Shown piece after piece: positions 27,692-36,885 of a stretch of DNA of 64,000 nucleotides. The notes under the pieces are model-generated. The model had not been told where the DNA came from, did no database searches, and saw only the letters and a program-made list of their open reading frames with translations. The DNA comes from Alistipes sp. GTDB taxonomy: Bacteria; Bacteroidota; Bacteroidia; Bacteroidales; Rikenellaceae. The translations under genes were made by a program, and so were the position numbers. The number at the start of each line of letters is the position of its first letter. The stretch's first letter is position 1. The stretch covers positions 1 through 64,000 of the forward strand of contig JAFZHB010000018.1 in assembly GCA_017555105.1 (NCBI GenBank). The letters run 5' to 3'.

Positions 27692-30600
27692 ATGAAACGA
27701 CTTTTAACACTCGTTTCGATGCTCGCCGCACCGTTGCTGCTCTCGGCAACGGTGCGCGTTGGCGGGCTCGAAACCGAACAGATGACCGCGCCGCTCTCGA
27801 TCGAGCGTGCACAGCCCCGCCTGAGCTGGATCATCACGGCCGATGAGCGCAATGTAATGCAGACGGCCTACCACCTGCTGGTAGCCTCGTCGCCTGAGCT
27901 CCTTGCAGAGGGCAAAGCCGACCTTTGGGATTCGGGCATCGTAGCCTCGGATCAGTCGATCTGGGTACCCTATCGCGGCGCCAAGCTCCGCAGCAACCAG
28001 CGTTGCTACTGGAGCGTGAAGGTCTACACCACGCAGGGCGAATCGGCCTGGAGCGAAACGGCCGAGTGGGGCATGGGTCTGCTGGGCGAGAATGCCTGGG
28101 GTGGCCGCTGGATCGGCTGGGATGCAGCCTTCCCGTGGGACAAGGATATTACGCACAGCGAGCTCAGTGCGCGTTACCTGCGCCACGAGTTTATGGTGCA
28201 GCCCGGCAAGGAGATCAAGCGTGCCACGGTGCACATCTCGGGTCTGGGTATGTACGAGCTCTTCATCAATGGCGAGCAGATCGGCGACCAGGTCTTGGCA
28301 CCTGCACCGACCGACTATCGCCGCACGGTGCTCTACAACTCGTTCGATGTCACCGAGCAGTTGCAGGCTGAGCGCAACGCCATCGGCGTGGTGCTGGGCA
28401 ACGGCCGCTACTATACGATGCGCCAGAACTACAAGCCCTACAAGATTCCGAACTTCGGCTATCCGAAGATGCGTCTGAACCTGTTTATCGAGTACACGGA
28501 CGGCTCGACGCAGCGCGTGAACAGCGATCCGGGGACCTGGAAGCTCTCGGCGCAGGGCCCGATCCGCAGCAACAACGAGTACGACGGTGAGATCTACGAC
28601 GCAAACAAGGAGTTGGGCGAGTGGACTAAGACGGGTTACGACGACAGCAAGTGGCTTGCACCGCAGCGCGTAGAGATCCCCTACGGCACGCTGCGTGGAA
28701 ACACAGCACCGAACATGAAGGTCATGAAGCGTCTGCCGGCGAAGAGCGTTACGCACTACGAGGGTCGCACGATTGTCGATTTCGGCCAGAACATGGCCGG
28801 CTGGGTCAAGCTCAATGTGCGCGACACGAAGCAGGGCGATACGATCAAGATGCGCTATGCCGAGCGTCTGACCAACGGTGGTGACTCGCTCTACACGGCC
28901 AACCTGCGTGACGCTTGGAGCCGCGACCTCTACATTGCCAACGGCACGGAGCAGCACAAGCCCTGGAGCGCACGCTTCTCCTACCACGGCTTCCGCTACA
29001 TCGAGGTAACCGGCATGCAAAACCCCACGACGGAGGATTTCGAGGCCGAGGTGATCTTCGACGATTTCCCGACGGTCGGCCACTTTGAGAGCTCGAACGA
29101 GGTGATCAATGCGGTCTATCGCAACGCCTGGTGGGGTCTTTCGTCGAACTACAAGGGTATGCCGCTCGACTGCCCGCAGCGCAACGAGCGTCAGCCGTGG
29201 TTGGGCGACCACGCCGTAGGTACCTGGGGCGAGGCGTTCGTCTTCGACTGTGGTACGATGTACGCCAAGTGGATGGACGACATGCGCGAGGCGCAGCGTG
29301 AGGATGGTTGTATCCCCGATGTGGTACCTGCCTTCTGGAACTACTTCACGGACGGCATGGTATGGCAATCGGTCGTACCGATCATCTGCGAGATGCTCTA
29401 TGAGCACAATGGCAACATCGAGCCGTTGGAGAAGACCTACGGCACGATCAAGCGCTGGATGGATCACATGCGCGACGAGTATATGACCGCCGACGGCCTG
29501 GTCACGAAGGAGAAGTACGGCGACTGGTGCGTACCGCCCGAGTCGTTAGAGCTGATCCACAGCCAGGATCCGATGCGTACGACCAACTCGACGCTGCTGG
29601 CGACGGCTTACTACCACATGGTCTCGAAGATGATGGTGAAGTTTGCCGAGCTCTTGGGCGAGGAGGCCGATATGCAGGATTATGCTGCTCGTGCCGAGTT
29701 GACGAAGGAGGCCTTCAACCGCCACTTCCTCCATGTAGAGACGGGTGTCTCGCCGACGAAGTATCCGCACTACCACTACCCCGAGCCGATCTACTACGAC
29801 AACAACACGGTGACGGCTAACCTCTTGGCCGTAGCCTTCGACTTGGTGCCCGAGCAGTATCGCGAGGAGGTAGAGAAGAACATCATCAAGAAGCTCGTGG
29901 TGGACAACAACCTCCACATCAGCAGCGGTGTAGCCGGCCAGAACTGGACGCTGCGCTACCTGACGAAGATGGGTCGAGGCGATGTAGCCTACCAGCTTGC
30001 ATCGCAGAAGAGCTATCCGAGCTTCGGTTATATGGTTCAGCGCGGAGCAACCACGATCTGGGAGCTTTGGAATGGCGACACGGCCAACCCGCGCATGAAC
30101 TCGGGCAACCATGTGATGATGCTCGGCGACCTGATTCCGTGGTTTTACCGCGATCTGGCCGGCATCAACCCCGCCAAGCCCGCCTACAAGGAGATCCGCC
30201 TGGCGCCCGACTTCTCGATCGACGAGCTCTTCGAGATCAACGCCTCGTATGAGTCGTTGCACGGCACGATCGTAAGCCGCTACTCGAAGACGCCGATGCG
30301 TATCGAGTGGGATGTGGAGATCCCCTGCAACACGGTCGCCACGCTCGTCATCCCGACCACCGATCCCGAAGCCATCCGAATGGAGGGCGTCCGCATGATC
30401 GGCACGGAGAACGGACAGGGTCTGTGGCGCGTGCCCTCGGGCAAGTACCACTTCTCGATCAAGGTGGATCCTGCGACGAAGAAGAACCGCGAGGGTCTGC
30501 TCGTGGACGAGTTCCTCTACAAGCAGGCTCCCTTCATCGAGTGCCACGCCTCGACGATCGAGGAGTTGCCGAATGGCGACCTGATTGCGGCCTTCTTTGG

Positions 30601-31546
30601 TGGCACGAAGGAGCGCAACCCCGATGTTTGCATCTGGACCTGCACGAAGAAGAAGGGCAGCGAGGAGTGGTCTGCTCCGAAGATGGTTGCCCACGGCATC
30701 CAAAACGACACGCTGCGCTACGCCTGCTGGAACCCGGTACTCTATCAGGTGCCGGTCAAGAACGGCGAGTTGTGGCTCTTCTACAAGGTCGGCCCCAATG
30801 TGCCGAGCTGGAAGGGTTACCTGATCCGCTCGAAGAATGGCGGTAAAACCTGGTCAAAACCCGAGCAGTTGCCCGACGGCATCTTCGGTGCTATTAAGAA
30901 CAAGCCGATCTGGGTCGATGGCCGCATCCTCTGCCCCTCGTCGGACGAGTTGGGTGCTTGGACCTGCCACTTCGAGTACACGGATGACCTGGGTAAGACC
31001 TGGCAACGCACGCCGAAGCTCGACGGTGAACTGAGCGTGCCGACCCGTTTCCGTCCCCTGGTCACGAAGCGTGCCGACATCGGCGCACACGCCTACGATC
31101 AGTCGCAGGCAATCCCCGTGGAGGCGATCCAGCCTACGATCATCAAGCTCGCCGACGGCCGTCTGCAGATGCTCTGCCGCACGCGCAACGGCAAGACGGG
31201 TACGGCTTACTCGTCGGATCGAGGCTCGACCTGGACGCAGCTGACGCTGATGGATCAGTTGGAGCAGAACCAGTCGGGCATCGACGCCGTGACGCTGCGC
31301 GATGGTCGTCATGTGTTGATCTACAACAACTTCGAAACCCTCGACGGCACGCCGAAGGGTCCGCGCACGCCGCTCTCGATCGCCGTATCGGAGGATGGCC
31401 AGCAGTGGAAGCATGTGATGACGATCGAGGACAGCCCGATCAACCAATACTCCTACCCGAGCATCATCGAGGGCAAGGATGGCACGCTGCACGCGGTCTA
31501 CACCTGGCGCAGACGCCGCATCAAGCATGTAGAGATCAAGCTGTAA
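27692..31546 (+). CDS. GH78 rhamnosidase fused to sialidase-like propeller
   Basis: Secreted two-module protein of 1284 residues (signal peptide about 1-19). Residues about 20-930 are a full GH78: Ig domain, two jelly-rolls, (alpha/alpha)6 barrel with the DCPQRNER block at 493-500, D506 and the general base E791 in IWELWNGD, plus a C-terminal sandwich. Residues about 935-1284 are a BNR/sialidase propeller that opens PFIECHASTIEELPNG and FFGGTKE. It holds three Asp-box-like turns: SKNGGKTW, TDDLGKTW and SSDRGSTW. Rhamnose linked to Kdo is side chain C of RG-II, and sialidase-fold enzymes cut ulosonic acids. So the fusion may remove Rha and then Kdo. That second activity is a hypothesis; a non-catalytic propeller is possible. 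It is the last gene of the operon, with a terminator after it. Confidence 0.82.
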   Translation: MKRLLTLVSMLAAPLLLSATVRVGGLETEQMTAPLSIERAQPRLSWIITADERNVMQTAYHLLVASSPELLAEGKADLWDSGIVASDQSIWVPYRGAKLRSNQRCYWSVKVYTTQGESAWSETAEWGMGLLGENAWGGRWIGWDAAFPWDKDITHSELSARYLRHEFMVQPGKEIKRATVHISGLGMYELFINGEQIGDQVLAPAPTDYRRTVLYNSFDVTEQLQAERNAIGVVLGNGRYYTMRQNYKPYKIPNFGYPKMRLNLFIEYTDGSTQRVNSDPGTWKLSAQGPIRSNNEYDGEIYDANKELGEWTKTGYDDSKWLAPQRVEIPYGTLRGNTAPNMKVMKRLPAKSVTHYEGRTIVDFGQNMAGWVKLNVRDTKQGDTIKMRYAERLTNGGDSLYTANLRDAWSRDLYIANGTEQHKPWSARFSYHGFRYIEVTGMQNPTTEDFEAEVIFDDFPTVGHFESSNEVINAVYRNAWWGLSSNYKGMPLDCPQRNERQPWLGDHAVGTWGEAFVFDCGTMYAKWMDDMREAQREDGCIPDVVPAFWNYFTDGMVWQSVVPIICEMLYEHNGNIEPLEKTYGTIKRWMDHMRDEYMTADGLVTKEKYGDWCVPPESLELIHSQDPMRTTNSTLLATAYYHMVSKMMVKFAELLGEEADMQDYAARAELTKEAFNRHFLHVETGVSPTKYPHYHYPEPIYYDNNTVTANLLAVAFDLVPEQYREEVEKNIIKKLVVDNNLHISSGVAGQNWTLRYLTKMGRGDVAYQLASQKSYPSFGYMVQRGATTIWELWNGDTANPRMNSGNHVMMLGDLIPWFYRDLAGINPAKPAYKEIRLAPDFSIDELFEINASYESLHGTIVSRYSKTPMRIEWDVEIPCNTVATLVIPTTDPEAIRMEGVRMIGTENGQGLWRVPSGKYHFSIKVDPATKKNREGLLVDEFLYKQAPFIECHASTIEELPNGDLIAAFFGGTKERNPDVCIWTCTKKKGSEEWSAPKMVAHGIQNDTLRYACWNPVLYQVPVKNGELWLFYKVGPNVPSWKGYLIRSKNGGKTWSKPEQLPDGIFGAIKNKPIWVDGRILCPSSDELGAWTCHFEYTDDLGKTWQRTPKLDGELSVPTRFRPLVTKRADIGAHAYDQSQAIPVEAIQPTIIKLADGRLQMLCRTRNGKTGTAYSSDRGSTWTQLTLMDQLEQNQSGIDAVTLRDGRHVLIYNNFETLDGTPKGPRTPLSIAVSEDGQQWKHVMTIEDSPINQYSYPSIIEGKDGTLHAVYTWRRRRIKHVEIKL

Positions 31547-31565
31547 GCGATCATACACCAAGCGC

Positions 31566-31598
31566 AATACTCCCGCCTCTTTCACAGGTGGGAGTATT
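31566..31598 (+). terminator. Terminator of the rightward operon
   Basis: The arms AATACTCCCGCCT (31566-31578) and AGGTGGGAGTATT (31586-31598) form a 13-bp stem with one G-T pair around a 7-nt loop, followed by TTCGTTT. The hairpin begins 20 nt after the stop of the GH78-sialidase gene and just before the FKBP promoter. Confidence 0.75.
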
Positions 31599-31601
31599 TC
31601 G

Positions 31602-31631
31602 TTTCGGTTCAGATAATTTTCGTTATCTTTG
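31602..31631 (+). promoter_or_regulatory. Promoter of the FKBP gene
   Basis: TATCTTTG (31624-31631) matches TAnnTTTG exactly; TTTC (31602-31605) stands 18 nt upstream as the -33 box. The start codon at 31656 lies 25 nt downstream. This position rules out the earlier in-frame ATG at 31629, which overlaps the promoter. Confidence 0.65.
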
Positions 31632-31655
31632 TGCAGTGATGTACACAAAAGAACT

Positions 31656-32063
31656 ATGGTACGAGTAAATCAAAACAGCGCTTACAAGGAGCGCAACATC
31701 GAATTCCTGGAGGAGTATGCTCAACGCGAGGGGGTCAAGACGCTCTTCAATGGCGTGATGTATCGCGAGATCACCAAGGGCAAGGGCGACAAACCCACGC
31801 CGAAGGCGATGATCACGGTGCACTACACCGGAAAGCTCATCAACGGCAAAGTCTTCGATGCGACCCAGCAGGGACGCCCAGCGACCTTCAAACTCAACCA
31901 GCTGATCGACGGCTGGCGCACGGCGCTGCGCGAGATGCCCGTAGGGTCGCGTTGGGAGATTGTCATCCCCTTCAACCTGGGCTACGGAGCGAAGGGTGCC
32001 GGGGTGATCAAACCCTTCTCGACGCTCATTTTCGATGTCCGCTTGTTGGCCATCGAAAAATAG
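31656..32063 (+). CDS. FKBP-type peptidyl-prolyl isomerase
   Basis: Cytoplasmic prolyl isomerase of 135 residues, one FKBP domain (about 40-133) preceded by a short helix typical of Bacteroidota FKBPs. Conserved family positions are seen in VHYTGKLINGKVFDAT, in LIDGWRTALREMPVGSRW (binding-pocket Trp) and in LGYGAKGAG. There is no signal peptide. ATG 31656 is chosen because the upstream ATG lies in the promoter. It is a housekeeping folding factor with its own promoter, placed between the carbohydrate locus and the B12 operon; no functional link to either is evident. Confidence 0.9.
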   Translation: MVRVNQNSAYKERNIEFLEEYAQREGVKTLFNGVMYREITKGKGDKPTPKAMITVHYTGKLINGKVFDATQQGRPATFKLNQLIDGWRTALREMPVGSRWEIVIPFNLGYGAKGAGVIKPFSTLIFDVRLLAIEK

Positions 32064-32098
32064 ATCGGTAGAGCGATGCTTATTTTTTAGCTTCGTCG

Positions 32099-32129
32099 CT
32101 TGTTTTTCCAAAAACTCTTCCTATCTTTG
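32099..32129 (+). promoter_or_regulatory. Promoter of the B12 uptake operon
   Basis: TATCTTTG (32122-32129) with CTTG (32099-32102) exactly 19 nt upstream. The predicted transcript start, around 32136, coincides with the beginning of the cobalamin aptamer. Confidence 0.65.
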
Positions 32130-32136
32130 CAACGGT

Positions 32137-32315
32137 AAAGGTTCCCCCAAAGAGCCGCAAAAGCGGAGCGAGGGGGTGAAAAGGAAATTCGGTGAGAATC
32201 CGAGACAGTACCTGCTGCTGTAAGTTCCAAAAATGGTTATCGCACTGAGCCACTGGCGAATAGCTGGGAAGGCGCGATAAAGGGAATAAGTCAGAAGACC
32301 TGCCTTTCGACATAG
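32137..32315 (+). ncRNA. Cobalamin (B12) riboswitch aptamer
   Basis: The leader carries the cobalamin-riboswitch core: GGTGAGAATCCGAGACAGT (from 32191), CTGCTGCTGTAAG (from 32212), the B12-box-like GAGCCACTGGCGAA (from 32247) and the closing GTCAGAAGACCTGCC (from 32290). These are the conserved blocks of this RNA family. The arm GTTCCCCC (32141-32148) and the later GGGGGT (32173-32178) pair around the hairpin GCCGC-AAAA-GCGG. The riboswitch stands alone in the 489-nt gap between FKBP and btuG, so it should repress the whole btuGBFCD operon when adenosylcobalamin or another B12 form is plentiful. Exact ends are approximate. Confidence 0.92.
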
Positions 32316-32460
32316 ATAACAAACCTGCAGGTGTACGGGTTGAAGATCAAGCTTCGAAGGCCGAGCCGCACGAAAAAAAGGCGGACGCGTTGCAGGAGGG
32401 AAGAGCAATTCTCACACAAAAGATGCGAAAGCGGTCGAAGAGGCAGGGTTTTCAAGATGC

Positions 32461-32495
32461 CGCCGTACTCCGAAAGGGGAACGGCGAATTTTTTT
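32461..32495 (+). terminator. Leader terminator (riboswitch expression platform)
   Basis: CGCCGT (32461-32466) and ACGGCG (32481-32486) form the stem, with an inner CTCC/GGGG helix capped by GAAA, followed by seven T residues (32489-32495). It lies about 145 nt beyond the aptamer and 57 nt before the btuG start. The arms GCGGTCG (32431-32437) and CGACCGC (32512-32518) on either side could form an alternative long-range helix. Transcription termination on B12 binding is the natural reading. Confidence 0.7.
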
Positions 32496-32552
32496 ATATC
32501 CCCTCCCCTTCCGACCGCGGCACTTATTAATTAACCTTTAATTTATATTGTT

Positions 32553-33623
32553 ATGAAAAAGCATCTTTTTATGATTTACGCTGCGCTCCTCGCAGCATGC
32601 ACCCTCTTCGTGGGTTGCGAGAAGGATTCCGACGGGCCGAAAGAGCCTGCCCTGGTTCCCGACCATGCGCTCTTTGTGGTCAATGCCGGCAACTGGGGAT
32701 CGAGCAACGCCTCGCTGACGATCTACGATCCCGCCACGCAGGCCGTGCAGAACGAGGCCTTCACCACCTACAACGGGTACAAGCTGGGCGACACAGCCCA
32801 GTCGATGACGATCCACGACAACACGGGGTGGGTTGTGGTCAACAACTCGCACATCATCTTCGCCATCGACCTCAAGACCATGAAGGAGAAGGGGCGCATC
32901 ACGGGCATTCACTCCCCCCGTTACCTCTGCTTTGTATCGGATACGAAGGCCTATGTATCACAGATGTACAGCAACAAGATCACGATCATCAACCCCAAGA
33001 CCTACCAGATTACGGGCTCGATCATCTGCCCGAATATGGCTGCGGACTCGGGCTCTACGGAGGAGATGATCTACGAGGATGGCTACCTCTATGTCGCCTG
33101 CTGGTCCTACGGGAAACGCATCTTGAAGATCGACACCCGCACCGACGCCGTTGTGGGCGAAGTCGAGGTAGGCATTCAGCCCTGTGCGCTGGTCAAGGAT
33201 AAGAACGACAAGATCTGGGCGCTCTGCGATGGTGGCTACGAGGGTAATCCACTGGGTTACGATGCACCTACGCTGGTGCGTATCAACCCTCGGACGATGT
33301 CAATCGAGGCCACCTTCACCTTCACGAAGGGGGACTACCTCTCCAAGATCCGCATCAACGACGAGGAGAACCGCATCTATTGGCTGAACAATGGCTCGCT
33401 CTACCGCATGTCGATCAACGATCCTGCGCTGCCGACCACGCCGCTTGTAGCGGGTGAGGGCTTCTTCTACTCGCTCACGATCGACCCCAAGAATGAGGAT
33501 ATCTACTGCTCGGACGCCATCGACTATCAGCAGCAAGGCATCCTCTACCGCTACTCGGCCACGGGTACGCTGATCGACTCGTTCTATAGCGGCATCATCC
33601 CCACCGAGTTCTGCTGGAAGTAA
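32553..33623 (+). CDS. btuG: BtuG-like surface cobalamin-binding lipoprotein
   Basis: Lipoprotein of 356 residues built as a seven-bladed YncE/DUF5074-type beta-propeller, for example VNAGNWGSSNASLTIYDP in blade one and repeated later strands of similar form. The lipobox FVGC (C22) is followed by EKDSD, acidic residues that act as a surface-export signal in Bacteroidota; LAAC (C16) is a weaker alternative. BtuG is the outer-leaflet partner of BtuB in Bacteroides and binds B12 very tightly. The calls rest on the fold, the riboswitch directly upstream and btuB 25 nt downstream. The first position in the operon agrees with known btuG-btuB loci. Confidence 0.83.
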   Translation: MKKHLFMIYAALLAACTLFVGCEKDSDGPKEPALVPDHALFVVNAGNWGSSNASLTIYDPATQAVQNEAFTTYNGYKLGDTAQSMTIHDNTGWVVVNNSHIIFAIDLKTMKEKGRITGIHSPRYLCFVSDTKAYVSQMYSNKITIINPKTYQITGSIICPNMAADSGSTEEMIYEDGYLYVACWSYGKRILKIDTRTDAVVGEVEVGIQPCALVKDKNDKIWALCDGGYEGNPLGYDAPTLVRINPRTMSIEATFTFTKGDYLSKIRINDEENRIYWLNNGSLYRMSINDPALPTTPLVAGEGFFYSLTIDPKNEDIYCSDAIDYQQQGILYRYSATGTLIDSFYSGIIPTEFCWK

Positions 33624-33648
33624 ACCCTAAAAGCACACCCCTATTGTT

Positions 33649-35736
33649 ATGAAACGCATCCTTCATTGCACAACCACAGCCTTGGCTCTCATTCTTTCGA
33701 TGGCAGCCACCGCACAAGACACACTCGATCGCGAGGTTGCGGTGGATCGCGTCGAGGTGGTCGGCCGTCGCCCAATGAAGGAGATCGGCGTGCAGCGAAC
33801 CGCCTTTGATTCGGTGGTGCTCAAGGAGCATATCGCCCTCTCGATGGCCGATGTGCTGACCTATAACTCCTCGATCTATGTGAAGAGCTACGGCCGCGCG
33901 ACGCTCTCGACGGTGGCCTTCCGTGGCACCTCGCCCTCCCACACGCAGGTTTTGTGGAACGGCATGCGCATCAACTCACCGATGCTCGGCATGACCGACT
34001 TCTCGATGATCCCCTCCCACTTTGTCGATGAGGCCTCGCTCCTGCACGGTACTTCATCCGTCAGCGAGACGGGTGGTGGCCTGGGTGGCGCAGTGAAGCT
34101 CGCCACGCGTCCCACCGATCGGGAGGGTTTCCACCTGAACTATGTGCAGGGTATCGGCTCGTTCCAGACCTTCGACGAGTACCTGCACCTGGCCTATGGA
34201 TCGGAGCGTTGGCAACTCTCAACCCGTCTCTCCTACGCCTCCTCGCCGAACGAATACACCTACCTAAACCGCGACAAGAAGGAGAACATCTACGACGAAA
34301 ACCATAACATCATCGCCCAATACCACCCCACCGAGCGCAACCGCAATGGTGCATACAAGGATTTTCATGCCCTGCAGGAGGCCTCCTACCGCACACGCGG
34401 AGGGGATCGACTCTCACTCACGGCGTGGTACACCGGTTCAGACCGCGAGCTGCCGATGACGACCACCTCCTACGCCGAGGAGGAACGGATGGAGAACCGA
34501 CAGCGCGAGGAGACACTCCGCGCCTTGATGGGCTGGGAGCGCATCACCTCGGCCAGCAAGTGGCACGCCAAGGCGGGCTACATCCACACCTGGTCAGCCT
34601 ACGACCGCCGCGTACAACTCCACGAGGAGACAAACGGCAAGGTCGAGGAGGGACTTCCCGACGGCACGCTGGAGCACACACGCAACCGCATCCACTCGCT
34701 ATTCGGGCAGGCCGGCATGGAGCAGGTGATCTCCAATCGTTGGCTCATCTCGGCCGAGGTGACCGCCTACAACCATTGGGTCAGAAGCCGTGGCAAGGAG
34801 GTGATCACCGAGAACGGCTCGGAGCGACTCGGCTACGAGGAACAGTGCGCCGAGGTGACCGCCTCGACCACGCTGCGTTGGCGCGCCACGGATTGGCTCG
34901 GCACGGGCATCACGCTGCGTGAGGAGCTCTACGACCGTGCTTTCTCGCCGCTGATCCCTGCCCTGTTCATCGATGGCGAGGTGGTACGCAACGGAGGCCT
35001 TGTTGTCAAGGGATCACTCTCGCGCAACCACCATTTCCCGACCCTCAACGACCGCTACTTCCAACCGGGCGGCAACCCCGATCTGCGCCCCGAACAAGGC
35101 TGGAGCTACGACCTCGGCATCGCCTTCCGCCTCGGAGAGAGAAAGCGTCTATCCGCCAAGGGATCGCTCTCCTGGTTCGAATCGCGCATTGATGATTGGA
35201 TCATGTGGTACCCGAAAGCTATGGGCTACTATTCTCCGGCCAATGTCAAGCGAGTGCACTCCTACGGCATAGAGGCAGAGAGCACCTTTGCCTACCGCCC
35301 CACGAACGACTTCACAATGGAGCTGCATGCCACCTACGCCTGGACTCCCTCGCTCAACGAAGGCGAGCCCTTCTCGTCAGCCGACCGCTCGGTGGGTAAG
35401 CAGCTTCCCTATGTCCCCGAGCATAGCGCCTCGGCAGCACTCCACCTCGACTATCGAGCATGGGAGTTGGCCTACAAATGGTCGATGTACAGCGAGCGCT
35501 ACACCCTTTCAAGCAACGGTGCGACCATCACCGGCACGCTCGAGGGTTACGCCCTCAGCAACCTCTCGCTGAGCCGCACGATTGCCCTCCGTTGGGCTGA
35601 TCTCTCGATCAAAGGGGCTGTAAACAACCTCTTCGACAAGGAGTATCAGGCCGTACTCTCACGACCGATGCCCGGCATCAACTACGAGATCTTTATCGGT
35701 ATCACCCCCCGCTGGGGCAAAAAGAGCAGCAAATGA
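33649..35736 (+). CDS. btuB: TonB-dependent cobalamin receptor BtuB
   Basis: Outer-membrane TonB-dependent transporter of 695 residues with signal peptide 1-22. A plug domain (about 30-150) carries VEVVGRRP, VAFRGTSPSHTQVLWNGMRINSP-type segments and GTSSVSETGGGLGGAVKL. The 22-strand barrel ends in an aromatic-rich C-terminus with the NNLFDKEYQ box. There is no N-terminal carboxypeptidase-like extension, unlike SusC proteins, which fits a vitamin or siderophore receptor. The B12 riboswitch and the btuG/btuFCD genes set the substrate. Its TGA overlaps the ATG of the next gene by 4 nt (ATGA). Confidence 0.88.
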   Translation: MKRILHCTTTALALILSMAATAQDTLDREVAVDRVEVVGRRPMKEIGVQRTAFDSVVLKEHIALSMADVLTYNSSIYVKSYGRATLSTVAFRGTSPSHTQVLWNGMRINSPMLGMTDFSMIPSHFVDEASLLHGTSSVSETGGGLGGAVKLATRPTDREGFHLNYVQGIGSFQTFDEYLHLAYGSERWQLSTRLSYASSPNEYTYLNRDKKENIYDENHNIIAQYHPTERNRNGAYKDFHALQEASYRTRGGDRLSLTAWYTGSDRELPMTTTSYAEEERMENRQREETLRALMGWERITSASKWHAKAGYIHTWSAYDRRVQLHEETNGKVEEGLPDGTLEHTRNRIHSLFGQAGMEQVISNRWLISAEVTAYNHWVRSRGKEVITENGSERLGYEEQCAEVTASTTLRWRATDWLGTGITLREELYDRAFSPLIPALFIDGEVVRNGGLVVKGSLSRNHHFPTLNDRYFQPGGNPDLRPEQGWSYDLGIAFRLGERKRLSAKGSLSWFESRIDDWIMWYPKAMGYYSPANVKRVHSYGIEAESTFAYRPTNDFTMELHATYAWTPSLNEGEPFSSADRSVGKQLPYVPEHSASAALHLDYRAWELAYKWSMYSERYTLSSNGATITGTLEGYALSNLSLSRTIALRWADLSIKGAVNNLFDKEYQAVLSRPMPGINYEIFIGITPRWGKKSSK

Positions 35737-36863
35737 AGCGATTGATTCCCCTTCTTATAGTGGTGCTTGCAGCCATCAGCTGCTCGCAAAACAGCCTCTC
35801 AACGGACGACTTCACCATCGTTCGCTACGAGCCACAGTATGCCCAAGGATTTGAGCTGCTCGCCACGGAGCAGGGCGCTTCGACCCTGCTGCGCATCCAC
35901 AACCCGTGGCAGGGAGCAGAGGCTACCACGCAGGAGTTGCTGATCCGTCGCAACGGCGAGGCGATCCCTCGCGGCTTCAGCGGCGTGGTGCTGGAGGAGG
36001 AGGCCAAGCGCATTGTCTGCCTCTCGTCGTCCCATGTAGCGATGATCGACGCCCTCGGCGCTGTGGAGCGCGTAGTGGGCGTTTCGGGGCTTAACTTCAT
36101 CTCCAACGCGTGGATCGCAAGCCATCGTGACCGCGTGGGCGACATTGGCTACGACAGCAACCTGAACTACGAGCTGCTCGTGGCGCTTGACACAGACCTC
36201 GTACTGCTCTACGGCGTGAATGGTGCTTCGGAGCTGGAGGCTAAGCTGCGCGAGTTGCGCATCCCCTATCTCTACATCGGAGAGTACCTCGAGGAGCTGC
36301 CACTCGGCAAGGCAGAGTGGAGCATCGTGGTGGGCGAGCTGCTCGGAGTACGCGAGGAGGCCGAGGCGCTCTTTGCCCCCCTGCCCAAGCGTTACCATGC
36401 GCTCTGCGAACTGGCGCAAACGGCTGCCACACGCCCGCGCGTGATGCTCAATACCCCCTACCGAGACAGCTGGTTCATGCCACCGGTTGGGAACTACACC
36501 GTGCAGTTGATCACCGATGCAGGAGGCGCATACCTCTACGCCGAGAACACCACCTCACGCAGCGTGGCCATCGGGCTCGAAGAGGCCTATCTGCGCTGTT
36601 CGGAGGCCGACCTGTGGCTCAACCTCGGGTCATTGGCCTCGCTCGAGGAGTTGCGTCGCACCTATCCGCGCTTTGCCGAGGTGGAGTGCGTGCGCCGTGG
36701 TGCCATCTACAACAACACCCTCCGTACCACCGCCACGGGAGGCAACGATTTCTGGGAGTCGGGCGTCATGCACCCCGACTTGATCCTGGCCGACCTGGTG
36801 CGGATCTTCCACCCTGAGCTGCTTCCCGATCACGAATTGATCTATTACAAACAGCTCCAATAG
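35733..36863 (+). CDS. btuF: Periplasmic cobalamin-binding lipoprotein BtuF
   Basis: ABC-transporter substrate-binding protein of 376 residues in the BtuF/FhuD class. The lipobox AISC gives C17, so it should be tethered in the periplasm. Two lobes are joined by a long helix; typical stretches are VERVVGVSGLNFISN, VGDIGYDSNLNYELLVAL and the LVLLYGVNG strand. It hands B12 from BtuB to BtuCD. The ATG overlaps the btuB stop by 4 nt, so translation is probably coupled. Without its neighbours it could equally be read as a haem or siderophore binder. Confidence 0.85.
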   Translation: MKRLIPLLIVVLAAISCSQNSLSTDDFTIVRYEPQYAQGFELLATEQGASTLLRIHNPWQGAEATTQELLIRRNGEAIPRGFSGVVLEEEAKRIVCLSSSHVAMIDALGAVERVVGVSGLNFISNAWIASHRDRVGDIGYDSNLNYELLVALDTDLVLLYGVNGASELEAKLRELRIPYLYIGEYLEELPLGKAEWSIVVGELLGVREEAEALFAPLPKRYHALCELAQTAATRPRVMLNTPYRDSWFMPPVGNYTVQLITDAGGAYLYAENTTSRSVAIGLEEAYLRCSEADLWLNLGSLASLEELRRTYPRFAEVECVRRGAIYNNTLRTTATGGNDFWESGVMHPDLILADLVRIFHPELLPDHELIYYKQLQ

Positions 36864-36885
36864 AAAAAACAGTTATCTTTGTACT

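Noticed and set aside
33888..34115. Short minus-strand frame inside btuB
   Set aside because: Antisense shadow with no supporting signal.
36874..36881. TATCTTTG just before btuC as an internal promoter
   Set aside because: No -33 box is present and the transcript would begin at or after the start codon; btuC is well placed within the operon.
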